A DNA stretch of 64,000 bases. Source: Prosapia bicincta (taxonomy: Eukaryota; Arthropoda; Insecta; Hemiptera; Cercopidae). The position numbers and the translations under genes were made by a program. Below are positions 24,081 through 36,524 of this stretch, in pieces. Each line of letters opens with the position of its first letter. Position 1 is the stretch's first letter. The stretch is from NCBI GenBank assembly GCA_036971475.1, contig JBAIZL010000001.1:142556692-142620691 (forward strand). The letters are read 5' to 3'. Under the pieces are notes generated by a model. It was not told the DNA's origin. It searched no databases and saw only the letters and a list, made by a program, of their open reading frames with translations.

Positions 24081-26029
24081 GAAGGCCTCGTTTAAACTTA
24101 CTGCATTTTGTTGTCACACACAGAAATAATCGTTACATCATATTTCATTACATAGAAATAGTATTATATCGTCTCAGGCTTCTATGATGGCAATGCGTTT
24201 GTTTCTCAGATAATTCGACTTTAACCCAATTATTAAGTGAAAGGTCTTAGATATTATTCATTTAATATTTTATGATTGTCCAATCACATCAGAAGTTTAC
24301 GTGCCGGCTCATAAATGATGAACGGGTATCTTCTCCGGGATATAGACGCAATATTACAGTCCTTCTTTAAAGCTGTAAATATCTTTTTGGTCAATAGGTC
24401 TCTTTAATAATTGGTCTTCTTGCCTCTGTAGAAAAGGTACTTGTGACATAGTCCGGAATAGTCCACGAATATTGTTTTAAAATTTGTTAAAGACATGATT
24501 TAAAATTAAGTTTGATTTGATTGTATTTTCAATTTTGAGTCTAGATACTGAACAAATAAAACCCACTTATCAAAACGAAAGTATGACTTACTTTCAATTT
24601 TACGTTCTCTCCGATCTTTATGAGTAAGAGTGAAGACCTTGTTTCTGCTATGACGACGGATTTGCTACAAATATCAAATAGAAAAGTGTCTAAATGTCCG
24701 TAATGGCTACAATTGAAAGTAGCGCAGGTATCATATTGATATAAAATAGGTTGTTTTTCGTTAAATAAATAATCATATTTGTGGAGAAATATTTTTTTTT
24801 AGATTTATCCTGAAACCTTTAAAACCTACTGAATTCACACAATAATTATAAAAAATACACAACACACTGTAACAAATATTTTCAAATAAAGTAAAGTAAC
24901 TTCTACATTTCTGAATAAAAAAAATATATATTTAGAAAGAGTATATGTATTTGTCATATACACAAAGGAAATGTAGTTCTTTACAAATATAAAAGATGTA
25001 TGTATTTAGAACTCTGAAATAGTTAAAAACATGATTGTCTATAAACAGCTAATATATCTTCCTTATATACTTATTTAGTAATTTATTTGTCCACAATAAT
25101 TTTCGTACAATGTTTAATCAACCTTCATAACTTTTCTTTTTCGAATAAACAAAGTAATGTGTTTTTCAACTGGATTGTAAAGATATCTGCTACTTTGTCT
25201 ATAGAACATTAATTGACATTACTTTGTGAGGGGTATCTTTAATATTTTTAAATTGGTCCTTGAAATATAATTATAAAATACTTTCTGTATTAAACGAGAT
25301 ATACGAACTAGCTTATCCCATACGATTCACTTTACCGACGAGGACAGGTTTAGAAGGCCTAAACTTCTAAATGTAGGACATCAACGAGTGATTCAGGACA
25401 ATGTGAAGATATGCTAAGATAGACTTCTTAAAGCATATTGAAATTGAGATCTAAGTGGTCATAATGTATTCATTTATTTGTCCCTCCAACAGGATTGCAA
25501 AATTTCTTGATTCCTGGATCCGCTTTAGTGACTGATGCTTCATTACTATGTATTCCATGAATGAATAGATAACCTTATCCTAATCGCGAGATTTCAAATT
25601 TAAGAGATAGACATCTTAGATTTCTAAGATAATAATATTATTAATTCGTAATAATTAAGACTTAATTATGTATCACGATGGTAAGATTCTGTATATTAAA
25701 GGTAATATTATCATACCAATAGGCGTTATTCTTCAACTTAACGATGTAAATGCCATTGGTATATGAATTACTGAGAACAGATTGGTTATAATTTTCTTTT
25801 AGTTTGTTTTATTATTGGGTTATTAATTTTGTAACATATTAAGTTAAGGTAAAAATTATACACAATAAAATGAAGAATGAAAATAATGTTAGTCATTAAA
25901 TGGACTCATATACGCTAAGGGTAGGCCTCAGAAATACCTGAAGAAAAATAAGGGGTGTAAAGAAATAACATTAATAAACTGTATACAAGGACAAAAATTT
26001 TAAAAATGGTTGGAAGGGAGATATTAGAA
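24081..26029. other. AT-rich intergenic sequence
   Basis: No gene, RNA gene or transposon recognised. Confidence 0.5.
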
Positions 26030-28250
26030 AAACAGGTCGGTAGACAGAATATATAGGTCTATGTGTAACAAAAGTATTAGTTGGAAGAGTAGATTATTAT
26101 TGAAAAACTAGTTGAAAAAGGAAAATACATGGAGGAAATCTAGCGTATACCAACAATGATCATCCTCCAATATTCTTACATTTCCTCTATAGTAACTCTA
26201 TTCCATGAATTCTAAATTCGGTATAGAATATTGAATATATACCTTTGATGACTACATTGAAGGTTAGGTCTACGTCGAATATGCAATCTTGCGAACGCCG
26301 TCATATTCGTCCATTTTTATCAATTCGTAAGTTTTATTGTTATTTCATACCACTTTTCTCACAGATTGAACCCTTCCCCGTCTTTGAGTGGATCCCTATA
26401 TTTGCCCCCGTTATGGAAGGTGTTAACACTCCAGTACCCGCGACTAGTATCGTGACGTGAGTGCTCGCGTGGGATCTTTTTGACCCCACTGAGTATTCCA
26501 TTATTTCTCTCCATTATAATTGGAACTGGTTTTTCATTTATGAAAATAATATCTCCCAACATAGTATTGCAATGACTTGGTGAAATTTTATAGTTATTAC
26601 CTGATACCAGGCTCGCTACGATCGCTTCAACTTACTCGAAAGAGTTTCTGTTCCTGAACCACCGTGGTGGGCGATAAATTCATACAGTCGTTCAAAACAC
26701 GACGAAATGTGATAATTATTCGGTCAGTAGTATCGACTAATATCAATATAATGGATTACTAACGAACAAGGTAGGGTGTTTTTTAAAAATACAATTAATC
26801 TATTTGAATCAAATAGTTTCATTTATTCAAATCATATCCTTATAAATTGTTTCCAGATCAAACAATTTCACTAATAAAAAAAAAAAAAAATACAAAAAAC
26901 AAGATTATTAATCGATTGCTCAAAAACATCTCTCGCAAACAGTTTTTTGATGACTGGGGCACTTGCATTTTAGCTGTATTATTCTAGGAATATTGTCCAT
27001 ACTCGCCCGACGGTGAACAGCTGGCTTCAGTAACTCGATTGCTAGTGTGGTGAGGTATTCCTATCTGACAATATTATTGAAATGCGTATTTGCGGGGAAA
27101 ACGTTTATTGCATTCACACCGCGTTTATCAGGTGAAAAAGAGTGTCAATGACCATCTTTTGGAATTAATACTAACATCATATTGGTGACACATCTTATCG
27201 AGTATATCAACGCCGAATTTCGTGTTTTTATAGTCTGTTATTATAATAGGTTTCCTCTCATTCGTTGTTGTTATTATCATTCTCGTTATAATTATCACCA
27301 TCATCTAGCTCATCCCTCCTGGAAACATTCAGTCCTCTTCTGCTTCGTCAGGATCATCAGGTCCTAATATCTTCTAATTATCACTCATTGTTTCGTCCAA
27401 ACAAATGCGTAATTGTTTTTGATCGCATTCTAAACATACTTGTAATTGTTCCCGATCACGTCCCGACATTGCACAGGTTAAAATATAGAACTAAAAAAAA
27501 AACTTGTTGAAACAATCAGTAACGAGAGTAGCCGCGTTCTTCAGTCCCCCAAGCAATGCAGCTTTCCGTTCAAACGTTTCTAACTCAACTGGCTCGAGAC
27601 AAGGGAAGTTGACGTGACACTAGCATACTCAGAGATAATGGGGGAGAAGCTACTGAGACTGTCAAGGTCATGTAGTGACGCAAAACAAAAACAAACACAA
27701 AACAAAACGTCTGGGGTGCCAGGCTACCCCACGCGACTACTGAAGTGTTGTAAAAAAACCTTTTCTCAAGTTGTAAATAAATGGGGTTTCATAAATACGA
27801 AACGGATTCTTCTCTTCCACTCCAAAAGAAAGTGAGTTGTTTTTCACGTTTGTGAGTTTTCGTCTTAATGTGCTATATTTTTCCGAGAGGGTTTTTTAAC
27901 CAAGTCTTTAGCCTAATAACATTCAGAATCCTATTATATCCCTTAAAAGCAATAATAATCATGCTGGCTATCGCCATTAAGCAATAAATAAAAACAGGAT
28001 TTCGTATTAAAACACCGAATAAGAAATATAAGGGACTTACCAGGGACAAGAGCACTTACTATAACATAGTGCGATAGAACATTTGATTTACGGACACAAA
28101 ATACAATTATTTAGGAGAGAACAATTTGAGCCAATTGCACATCTAAATAAACATTGAAAATAGAAATATTTCACTTCATATGGTCTTAATTCACCGATAG
28201 TTCCACTATATATATATATATATTCATCAAAAGCTAAAAAATGGTAAAGT

Positions 28251-28790
28251 GTAAATCAACCAAACAGTTTCAAAATAGAGTGGGTTTTGATAGAGAGTTC
28301 CGACACACTTTTATAAAGCAATAGCCTGTGATGTATTTGATATCGACATTTTCTGCAAAAATCTATTTTGCTGATTTTTTTGTCAATAAAATATGAATCT
28401 GCTGAAAATTGGAAAATCAGTTTGTAGTAGTAATATATATCCTACGCTGTAAAATAATACGGTTCGAAATAAAGTTTAAAGTTAAAATACCTAGTTATAT
28501 AATAAAAAATAAACTAAATAAAGTGAATCAATTTCAAAATAGCGTGGATTTGGACAAAAACTACCAGGCACACGTTTAAAGACCAATTACGGTATTTTAT
28601 TTTATATGGAATTTTGCTGAAGAAAACAAGTTTTTATTTTTGAAATTAAATTATGAAACCGTAGAAAAATAGAAAACCTGTTTTTTTGTAGTGGAAAATC
28701 TGTTTCCAAAGTTGTAGAATAAAGACGATCCAAAATAAACTCTATAATTAAAAGACCTAGTTATATAATTAGAAAATCAACTACATGTGG
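28251..28790. repeat. Internal tandem duplication of about 270 bp inside copy C
   Basis: 28251-28520 (AACAGTTTCAAAATAGAGTG ... GCTGAAAATTGG) and 28521-28790 (ATCAATTTCAAAATAGCGTG ... TAGAAAACCTG) are diverged direct repeats. The equivalent region of A (about 8800-9060) has one copy. Confidence 0.55.
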
Positions 28791-29496
28791 AAATAAATAA
28801 ATTTTAAATACGATTGTTTGAATATTTTGGATAGTTATATAGAAATTATAGCAATATGTAAGTAAGAATTATTCATTCAACTGTATTCGTTTTGAATGTT
28901 TTATTCATTTCGGCCCAAAACGAACAATCACTTCCGATTTGTGTGTATATTTTTTTATAACCGTTTGTTTCAAGTACCCAAAAACTAAAATATAAAAAAA
29001 AAATTTCTGATTTTATAGAAAATTTTTTTGAATCTACTTAATATTGAATTAGTTGATATTTTAAGCGATTTTTCCACAATGAACGTAATGCTACTAGGCT
29101 TGAATGATTACACAACTGAATGATTATGAAATATTTTTGGTCATATTGCAATACAGATATTATGTCGTATAAACAATACCTTGATATAACCAATAGGGTT
29201 TACAAAGAAATAATAGCCTTCTCTTTGTTTGGTTGTCCTTTACTCCCTAGGAAATTGACAACCAAAACAGTTTCCTGTTGGGGATCAATCTCTACCTTGC
29301 CTACAGGTACTTTTCATCCAAATTACTTTCCGATTGTCAAATAAGAGAAAGAGTATGTTTGTCGAGAGATTGAAAGAGATTGGTTGTTCTTTTATGCATT
29401 TTTTATTGTATTCAAATCTTACTTTAAATGTTGTAACATTATGTTTACAATGAGGAAGTAATCACACATATATGTATATATGTATGTATATATGAA

Positions 29497-29513
29497 TTTT
29501 TATATATATATAA

Positions 29514-29590
<77 letters not shown>
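29497..29590. repeat. (TA)n microsatellite
   Basis: About 90 bp of TA with a few interruptions, at the position equivalent to 9708-9776. Confidence 0.95.
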
Positions 29591-29591
<1 letters not shown>

Positions 29592-30490
29592 ACGTTACAA
29601 AAAGTACCGAAAGTTTTGTTTCAATGGTAAAATGCTTTATAACAAATGGAAGTAAGATATTTCCTAAAAAGCAAGTATTGTCGTGTACTTCCAAGCATAA
29701 ACTAAAATTGATCCTGATAATTCAGAAAAAAAGATGAATGTAGAGGTGAGAATGAGCTATCTGTAGGAAGGGGTAGAAGCAGACAAGGTAGATATTAGCT
29801 ATATTTTTAAACCGAAATGTTATGTGAAATATCACATTGAGTTTGGAACGGTAAGAGTGCAGAGCTTTATAAGTTCTTATAATTTACGAAAATATGATTT
29901 AGCTTTAATTCAAAATATTGCAGTAGTTATTTCCAATTAAAAAGAACAAAATGTTGAAACCATAATTTAAGAACGGAAAACATTTGCATATCTAGGGCTC
30001 AGATTTGTACCAGGCATGCGCACTAAGCCATAAAAATAACTCAATTAAAATCTCACTCCAGACACTTTAATGTTGCTGAATCTGAAAGATGAAACACATT
30101 TATATATACGTTCACTTTTTAAAAGAGTTTACCCTTATCTATCGCCCCTTAATATTTATATTTTACTAAATTTTGTATTTTTAAGTACATTTTATATTTA
30201 AAATAGATTAGTACAAAACTTCACTCTCCATACTTACTTTTCTAAATTTAATTTTTTTATTAAAAAGACCAAATAAAACTTGGGATGTTAAACACAGACA
30301 TTTACTAAATGTATGATATATTTACTAAGTTTGATTTCTGTCATGAAGCACTATTACTTGTTTATGTAATTTTACACCTTAAATTTCTTCTAAAAATATA
30401 GCAAGTGAATGTATTTGCAAGTTGAAATATGCTAATTTAGGTGTATTTTACAAGATCTAAAATATACGAATATTATGATCGTAATGAGTG

Positions 30491-31130
30491 CCTGTGTATT
30501 TATGAGTACATGGCTGTACTATTCACAGTGAAAGTGTATATGTATATGAACAACTATAATCAAGTGCCACTAGAATATAACAGTACAATACTTTTTTATA
30601 AGCTAATTTTTCGAAAGTTTATGTAAAAATTTAAAAACGAAAAATAAATTAATCATATATTTAGTTATTGAATAAAAATATTTCAAATATAATACACGTT
30701 TTAAATAATGTAGGGCCTACTGTCTAATTTTTATGTCAAGACTTTACGTCTTCTTTGTGGTTATGTTTTTGCCGTAAAGGAATGTCCTAAAATTTTACGA
30801 CGAAGTTTAAAGTCGACTTAAAGATTAACGCTTACCGTCCGTAAAATGACAGAGAAACATTAAATAAGACAAAATTTCAGTATTTTATTTTCGAAAATAA
30901 ATGAACATCGATGTATTACGTTGTTAGAGAAGTGTTCCAATATTCTATTTCGTAAGACAGGTATTCAGTGAGAAGTCAGCAAAAAAAAATGAGATTGAAT
31001 TTACTTACTCAATGTTTAAAATGTCACTTGCATATCGAACTGGGTAACCGATATCCATTGCTGAATGCAGACTAGTTGCATTAGTTGCTAATGCCTATTA
31101 TCGATTATTTATCGAAAATTATATGTTAGC
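30491..31130. other. AT-rich intergenic sequence
   Basis: Nothing recognised before the LINE insertion. A short frame at 30441-30626 has no family features. Confidence 0.5.
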
Positions 31131-31733
31131 AACTATTTCCTCCCGAACCTTTCCTCAACTAGTTGGCCTGAGCAACCGGGCGGGTCCACAGGTGGCGGAT
31201 AGTGGAACGGCCTACAGATATGTAGGTTACTTGTGAATAAGGATTCCAGAAGGTTTCTGAATAAGCAGGCCCGGACCAAGGCAATGGTTCAAAAGTGAGG
31301 AATTATCCCTCCTCGTCAGTCAACCGGTTGGGTATGGTAGGAATAACTGCTCTGATTGGGGACTGGAGTAGTTGGGAAATAAGCCCTCACAATGCTACTC
31401 TCACCTCCCAGGTGAATCAATGGCAATGCGGCTGTGAAGTATGGGCGGGAAACTACCCTAACAGCACAGTTGTAACAAGAGAGAGTAAAGCAGGCTGTTC
31501 GCTCCAGGAGCAACAGTTAATATTGTCCTGAACTTGGGGTGTGCTTCAAGGTCAGTGACTGAATACCCAATCCAAGGTAGAAGGCATCGTCCCGATGGAT
31601 GAATGGCTGCAGGGTATAAAATGGAGTAGCACACGATCCCCTTGAGGAACAGACAAAACCTCATTGTATGTCTTGCCAGGGCAGTGAGGTTCTTCTCTGG
31701 TTGACCGTTCTTTCCCCCATACTTGGGAAGCTA

Positions 31734-32153
31734 ATGGACCAAGTAAATACACAAATTGATGTTGAGTCTGCACAGACAACGGGAGCCAATGAGACGGCAA
31801 ATAGTGAGTCTGTAGCAGATGGGTCAACGGCAACCACCACTGGGGGTGCGGGGGCGGCTACCAAGCTGCCGACTGCAGAAACCAGTGAATTGGTTGTAGA
31901 GTTGAGCACGCTTTCTCCACGGAGAAAGCGTATGAGTGGAGCGGCCAGAAGGCAGCTCCGAAGAGATCAGGCGAGAGCAGCGGGAGGGCCAATAATCCTG
32001 AGCACACAACGCAGGGGAGGCCAAAACCGAGCCGAGTATGTTAACATCCAGGGCTTGGATGTTGTGAGGAGTGAGGTGCAACAGGTGGGAAGCAATGTGG
32101 TACACAGATGGCTCCAAGATGGACTTCGGCACTGGAGCGGGGGTGTATTGTAA
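31734..32153 (+). pseudogene. ORF1 (gag-like) N-terminal fragment of the LINE
   Basis: From an ATG at 31734 (an upstream in-frame ATG at 31668 is possible) the frame encodes MDQVNTQIDVESAQ, a Ser/Thr/Ala-rich low-complexity part, then a basic stretch (PRRKRMSGAARRQLRRDQAR) typical of the nucleic-acid-binding start of LINE ORF1 proteins. No zinc knuckles remain. The last codons, from about 32070, overlap the RNase H frame in another phase, so the deletion junction lies near 32040-32090. Function is inferred from position in the element. Confidence 0.5.
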
Positions 32154-32928
32154 AAACCCAAGGGTAAAGCTAATTTTTTCCTTGGGGAGGCATACCTCTG
32201 TCTTTCAGGCCGAAATATATGCTATAAATGCCTGTCTGGGAGAGATAGCGAGAAGGGGAATACACAGGACCCGGATTGCTATTTTCTCTGACAGTCAGGC
32301 AGCAATTAAGGCAATAAAGGGACATGTGGTCACCTCGGCTATAGTTAGGGAGTGCCTAAATAACCTAGAAGCCCTGGCAAGGCACAATCAAATCAAGATA
32401 GGTTGGGTGCCAGGGCATAGGGGAATATTTGGAAATGAAGCAGCAGATGCGCTGGCCAGAGAGGGGTCTTCAACTCTTCTAATTGGACCGGAGCCGGCGG
32501 TAGGTATTTCTAAATTCATGGTCAAGATTGCAGTGCGAAGGTGGTTGGCTGAAAGACACTGTGAGCACTGGGTCAGGGCTGAAGGAATGAGACACAGTAA
32601 GCTAACCCTTAGGAAACCTTTATTGGGGCTGCAGGAGAGTCTCAACTATCTGTCTAGGCAGGAATTGAGGATATCCACAGGTCTACTCACGGGACACTGT
32701 GGACTAAGGAAACATCTTCATAATACGGGTATCTTCAAAAGTGAACCAGTGTGCAGATTATGCGGGCAAGAACTGGAGACCGCCACACACATCATTTATA
32801 GATGTGAAGCACTTGCCGAGAGGCGCTTCAACCTCTTTGGAGATAGTACAGCTCTGGTGAATGCTGAGGGTAAAACACTAGCCAGGAAACTCCTAAACAT
32901 GGTAAGAGGGAAGGGGCACTTTGACTAG
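32071..32928 (+). pseudogene. LINE ORF2 C-terminal part: RNase H domain plus CCHC-like motif
   Basis: 285 codons. RNase H motifs are complete: YTDGSK (residues 11-16, D13), QAEIYAI (E48), FSDSQAAI (D74) and WVPGHRGIFGNEAADALARE (H116, D126), so all four DEDD acidic residues are present. A C-x2-C-x8-H-x4-C motif (C228, C231, H240, C245) follows, the usual C-terminal finger of jockey/I/LOA-type ORF2. In a full element this domain degrades the RNA strand of the RNA-DNA hybrid during target-primed reverse transcription. Here RT and endonuclease are missing and the first ATG is incidental. The frame is otherwise undamaged, implying a fairly recent insertion or mobilisation by a relative. Confidence 0.85.
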
Positions 32929-33030
32929 ATCAGGGAGGTAAGTACAATATACCTTAAGGTAGCGGTGCTTCGGGCAGTTTAAACCCGCTCCCAAGTTAAA
33001 AAAAAAAAAAAAAAAAAAAAACTATTTCTC

Positions 33031-33480
33031 AGGTTTACTATTTCAACTCGAGAATAGCACTATCGATTCTTTTTTTTCCTAAGATCCTAAACGAAAATTT
33101 AAATTTCACTTTGTACTCTTCTCCTACGTTTTACCAAGTTAAACGGTTAGGGATGCTTATCTCTTTTGTCAACATTTATATTTTCGCAAGGACTTTGTTT
33201 GTGTATAATTTGGGTCTTCATAAGGAAAAGTATATGATCCGATAAATAAATCAGAGTAGATACCAGTCGCGCATATTAAAATTTAATTGCAAACTATACA
33301 TTGCATTCTAAATAAAGTTTCTGTATACCCTTATATTTATTACAAGGAAAATGTATCCCTGCTTGAATATTTCTAAACGATATAAAGTTGCTACTTATTG
33401 TAAAACCAAACTAGATTAGGCCAAAACAAAGTGGAAATGTGTTATAAATTTCAAGTCACACCTTCACCGATGTGATCTTC
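33031..33480. other. AT-rich intergenic sequence
   Basis: No gene seen downstream of the LINE. Confidence 0.5.
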
Positions 33481-33525
33481 TAAGAAGCGGAGAGAAGAAT
33501 GCTAGTGAAGTTAATATTACTGCAG

Positions 33526-33650
33526 AAAAAGTTTTGCTATGTATTACGTGGTGCATTTCAATTGGTTAAGAATGAGTTACGTGATGAAAGCTCTTATGCA
33601 GCTATTCCACTTCTAACTGAATCTAGAAGCCTGCAATATGTTTTGAACCT
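33526..33650 (+). other. Possible coding exon, weak
   Basis: After TTAATATTACTGCAG, a plausible acceptor, the frame reads KKFCYVLRGAFQLVKNELR and DESSYAAIPLLTESRSLQY before ending at a stop at 33681. Codon composition is less AT-biased than the surroundings. No good donor closes the exon and I do not recognise the peptide. It could be a chance frame. Confidence 0.18.
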
Positions 33651-33681
33651 AAATATTTTTCTACATTTAACTTCTTCTTGA

Positions 33682-35829
33682 ATAAAATACCCTCTACTTA
33701 AAATGTGATCTTGCAGCTGCGATTCTTGACTTTCTCCTATTTTCATAGTAGTACCTAGTATCATTTTCGCACCTATAAGCAGTATGTAATTATTAGCGTC
33801 TTTTAGAACCAACGTACCAATTAGAAAAGATATCTTTTGGAAGAAAACACAAGTACGTCAATTTCCTTTAGCAAATGTACAAGGTAATATAGAACAAGGA
33901 ACATATATCGTAAAAATAAATTGGAAACAATAAATACAATTGTGTAAAAGATATGCACAGAAACGTATATTTAGTTGCCACTCATCATATATTTCTGTAA
34001 ACATTACTATCAAGTCTTGAGAAAAGTATAACACAAAAAGTCCATAAACTAAATTCTATTGCTTACAATTGGTTTTAAAGAAAACCTATTACATCATAAA
34101 TCAAATATGTAAAATTGTAAAATACTAGGTTTAGTAGTTAATACATCTATTCTACATTATAAATACATTTATTACTAATAGATACATACATTATTAATGT
34201 CCGTTTTATAGAACAAAACTGCTCATAGAGTTTATTGTTTAATTACTATACAAGCACAAACTTTTATATCAAACAGCATTAAATATTATTTTTGATACTG
34301 GCGGTACATAAATGAGAGGCTTTCTTCGTAGTCATTATGTAACTGTCGTGAATTAATTGCGACTAATTACTTACTAATTAAAAACCCATGTGATAGGTTT
34401 CAATACGTAAAATGTAAGGCCAGTGGTGGACTCTTCAATTCATAAACGTTACTTAAAATGTAAATCTTATATTTTGTTTCTGTTTGCTTTTGTGTATTAT
34501 TATTTAAAGTTATTAAAAATCACGATGAAATAAATAAGTTGTCTTTTGTAATTCAATCAAGTATAAAGTTTCATGGAGATGCTAAAATGTTTTATTTTCT
34601 GCAAAGACAAAGGGTACACCGACACGATTGTCAGATATAAATAACGAACAAAAAGTACGTTAGACACCTCTTTAAAACAAGAACCATTAAAAATGGTGTT
34701 TTTAGTTCTCTTTAAAGTATTCCTTAGTTTTTACACGTTCACTGACAATCATGTTTTTTTTCGTTCTAGCATTCCTTTCAGTTTTCTGTTCCTTTATAAA
34801 GTGCTACAGTTATAGAACAAAATAAAAGTAGGCGTACCAAGGGCATAAGGAGAAACTACCACATAAGGGTTGATATTGTCGGGGTTATAGGGTGTCAGAA
34901 TAGGATTAACACAAAACAAAAGTTTAAATACGTATTGGCCGTAAAAAAAACGAAGAAAAATATTTTAAAAATATCTTTGAAGTATACAGCTGGATGGATG
35001 GATTCAGATGAAATAACTACTGAGGAACGATGGTAATTTACTTCCCCCTCCCCCATATTCACTCGTTTCCTATTGTTACGATTAGGATATTTGATGTTTT
35101 ATTCTTCTTTAGCCCTCCCCCAAATATTTGGAACTCCAACACATCAATCTCTTTTATTTTTTCAATAACATTCTGCTTAATTTTATTTTGTACAAATGAT
35201 TTACGTGAAAGTGTTTACTATAAAATTGTATTTTTTGTCTCGTATTGGTCACACGTATTATAGAATCACTAGTACAATATACGTTTTAAAATGTCAACTC
35301 TTAGTTGCTACATTCACTACTACCAGAATTTGGTCGTCATATTTATTGAAATCCTGATATATTATTACAAAAACACACACACAAACACACATACACACAC
35401 ACACACACACTCTCACACATACACACTGCAACGTGAAGGAAGGGAATTAGCAAATACCGTCGTAATAACATTAAAATTTCGTAATGTAAAAATGTGAAAG
35501 CAAAGCAATTAGAAGGGATACGGGGTTTTGTATATTTTAAAATTCAAGTAAATTACATGGAAAGGAGAGAAAACCTCAAAATACTCCTACAATCACCATC
35601 GACATTCGAGAAGACACGGATTGTCAAGAGGGAAAGGAGATGCCCTGTACGAAAATTCGCGAAAACGCCAAAAAGAAGAGTTAAACCCAAATTAAAGAAA
35701 CATACAATATTTTGATCATTTTTGAGTGAACCTGCTTTGTGTGCGAAAGCGAAAGCCCAGCGGAGGAATAAGTCGCATGATGTCGTGACGTAGATCTTAG
35801 AAGCCACCCCATTGGTTGACAAAACATGG
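33682..35829. other. AT-rich intergenic sequence with a CA repeat
   Basis: Contains a CA-rich stretch at about 35371-35427 and no recognisable gene. A basic 73-codon frame at 35494-35715 has no family features. Confidence 0.5.
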
Positions 35830-36444
35830 TATGATACGTCTCGAAGGGAACGAGAAAGCTCAGCGGGGTTAAAATAAACAGCGTTATTCGAGACTTCAAA
35901 GAGGGGGGACGACGGTCCGGTCGCTCCAGGTTACAAGCCTTTGTTTCAGTTTGTGATCTGTAAATGACGTGCTAAGCGCGAGACTGGTCGTCGCTAAAAT
36001 GTAGTCGCGTGTGGTTTGGAACCCTTTTGGAGAAGGTAACTTCTCCAAAAGTGGTCTCCAAAGTTTAACATCTATGTGACGGCGTTCTTAAGAAGTTTGT
36101 GTGTGTTAGAGGTTAACAATATGAAAAATTATTAGTGTCAGTAAGGTAATTTATAAAGAACAGTGCTTCAAAATTTATATAAAACAGTGAACAGTGTAGA
36201 AATCCAAATTTAATTAAATGTCAATTTTTAAATCTACCTTTTATATATGAACAGTGAAAAATAAATAATTAAATAAATAATTGAACAATAAGAACTGAAA
36301 GAGGGAGAGCAAAATTTTTTAAATTTCAAAATCGGGATATAAAATTCTACTACGTCAACGCAGAAGGGACGTACTGAAAGGGTAGACAAAGGAATTCGCA
36401 GCAGTTACGCCAAGAGTCAAGATCGGAGACACTCGCATAACAAG
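35830..36444 (+). promoter_or_regulatory. Candidate promoter and 5' UTR of a + strand gene
   Basis: 35830-36110 is richer in G+C and CpG than its surroundings (for example GGGGGGACGACGGTCCGGTC, TAAGCGCGAGACTGGTCGTC). It contains TTTCAGTTTG, matching the arthropod initiator TCAGTY, with A at 35948. It is followed by an AT-rich stretch with repeated ACAGTG, typical of long 5' UTRs, and then a second less AT-rich part ending at the ATG of the candidate first exon at 36445. The transcription start is a guess. Confidence 0.35.
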
Positions 36445-36524
36445 ATGGCCACCTCAGAAACAAACGATCTCGACGGAGAAGAAAGAAAAATCTACCAGGA
36501 TTTAGGACTGACACTGCGATTAAG
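36445..36524 (+). CDS. Candidate first coding exon of an unidentified gene
   Basis: An ATG in good context (ACAAGATGG) opens 26 codons, MATSETNDLDGEERKIYQDL then GLTLRL, ending in phase 2 at AAG|GTAAGG, a strong donor at 36525. The peptide is acidic then helical, and codon use is far less AT-biased than the flanks. The long intron-like AT-rich DNA downstream fits a first intron. I found no compatible second exon before 38.7 kb: acceptors at 38238 and 38386 both lead to an early stop in the required phase. I do not recognise the protein. Confidence 0.4.

Larger units (their letters stand above)
26030..30490. repeat. Ancient third copy (C) of the duplicated region
   Basis: Colinear with 7790-9780 followed by 10870-11760. 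Matches include AGTTGGAAGAGTAGATTATT (26080), TTTAGCCTAATAACATTCAG (27909; compare 8427), GAATCTGCTGAAAATTGG (28393; compare 8931), CATCCAAATTACTTTCCG (29310; compare 9558), and GCAAGTATTGTCGTGTACTT with CTATCTGTAGGAAGGGGTAG (29670-29775; compare 10928-11037). Divergence is much greater than between A and B. It has an extra segment at about 26300-27780 and lacks the palindrome insertion. Confidence 0.75.
31131..33030 (+). mobile_element. Non-autonomous LINE (jockey/I/LOA-type), internally deleted, with TSD and poly-A
   Basis: A target-site duplication frames the insertion: AACTATTTCCTC at 31131-31142 and AACTATTTCTC at 33020-33030. The element (about 31143-33019) starts with a G-rich 5' UTR (GAGCAACCGGGCGGGTCCAC), has a short gag-like ORF1 start, then passes directly to an RNase H domain and a CCHC-like end, a short 3' UTR and a poly-A of about 20. 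Endonuclease and reverse transcriptase are absent. Full-length relatives are usually several kilobases longer. Its base composition is clearly more GC-rich than its surroundings. The 5' end appears complete, so this is a deletion derivative, not a 5' truncation. Confidence 0.85.

Noticed and set aside
31316..32645. Several minus-strand frames of 64-102 codons over the LINE
   Set aside because: They are antisense shadows of the GC-rich LINE coding sequence.
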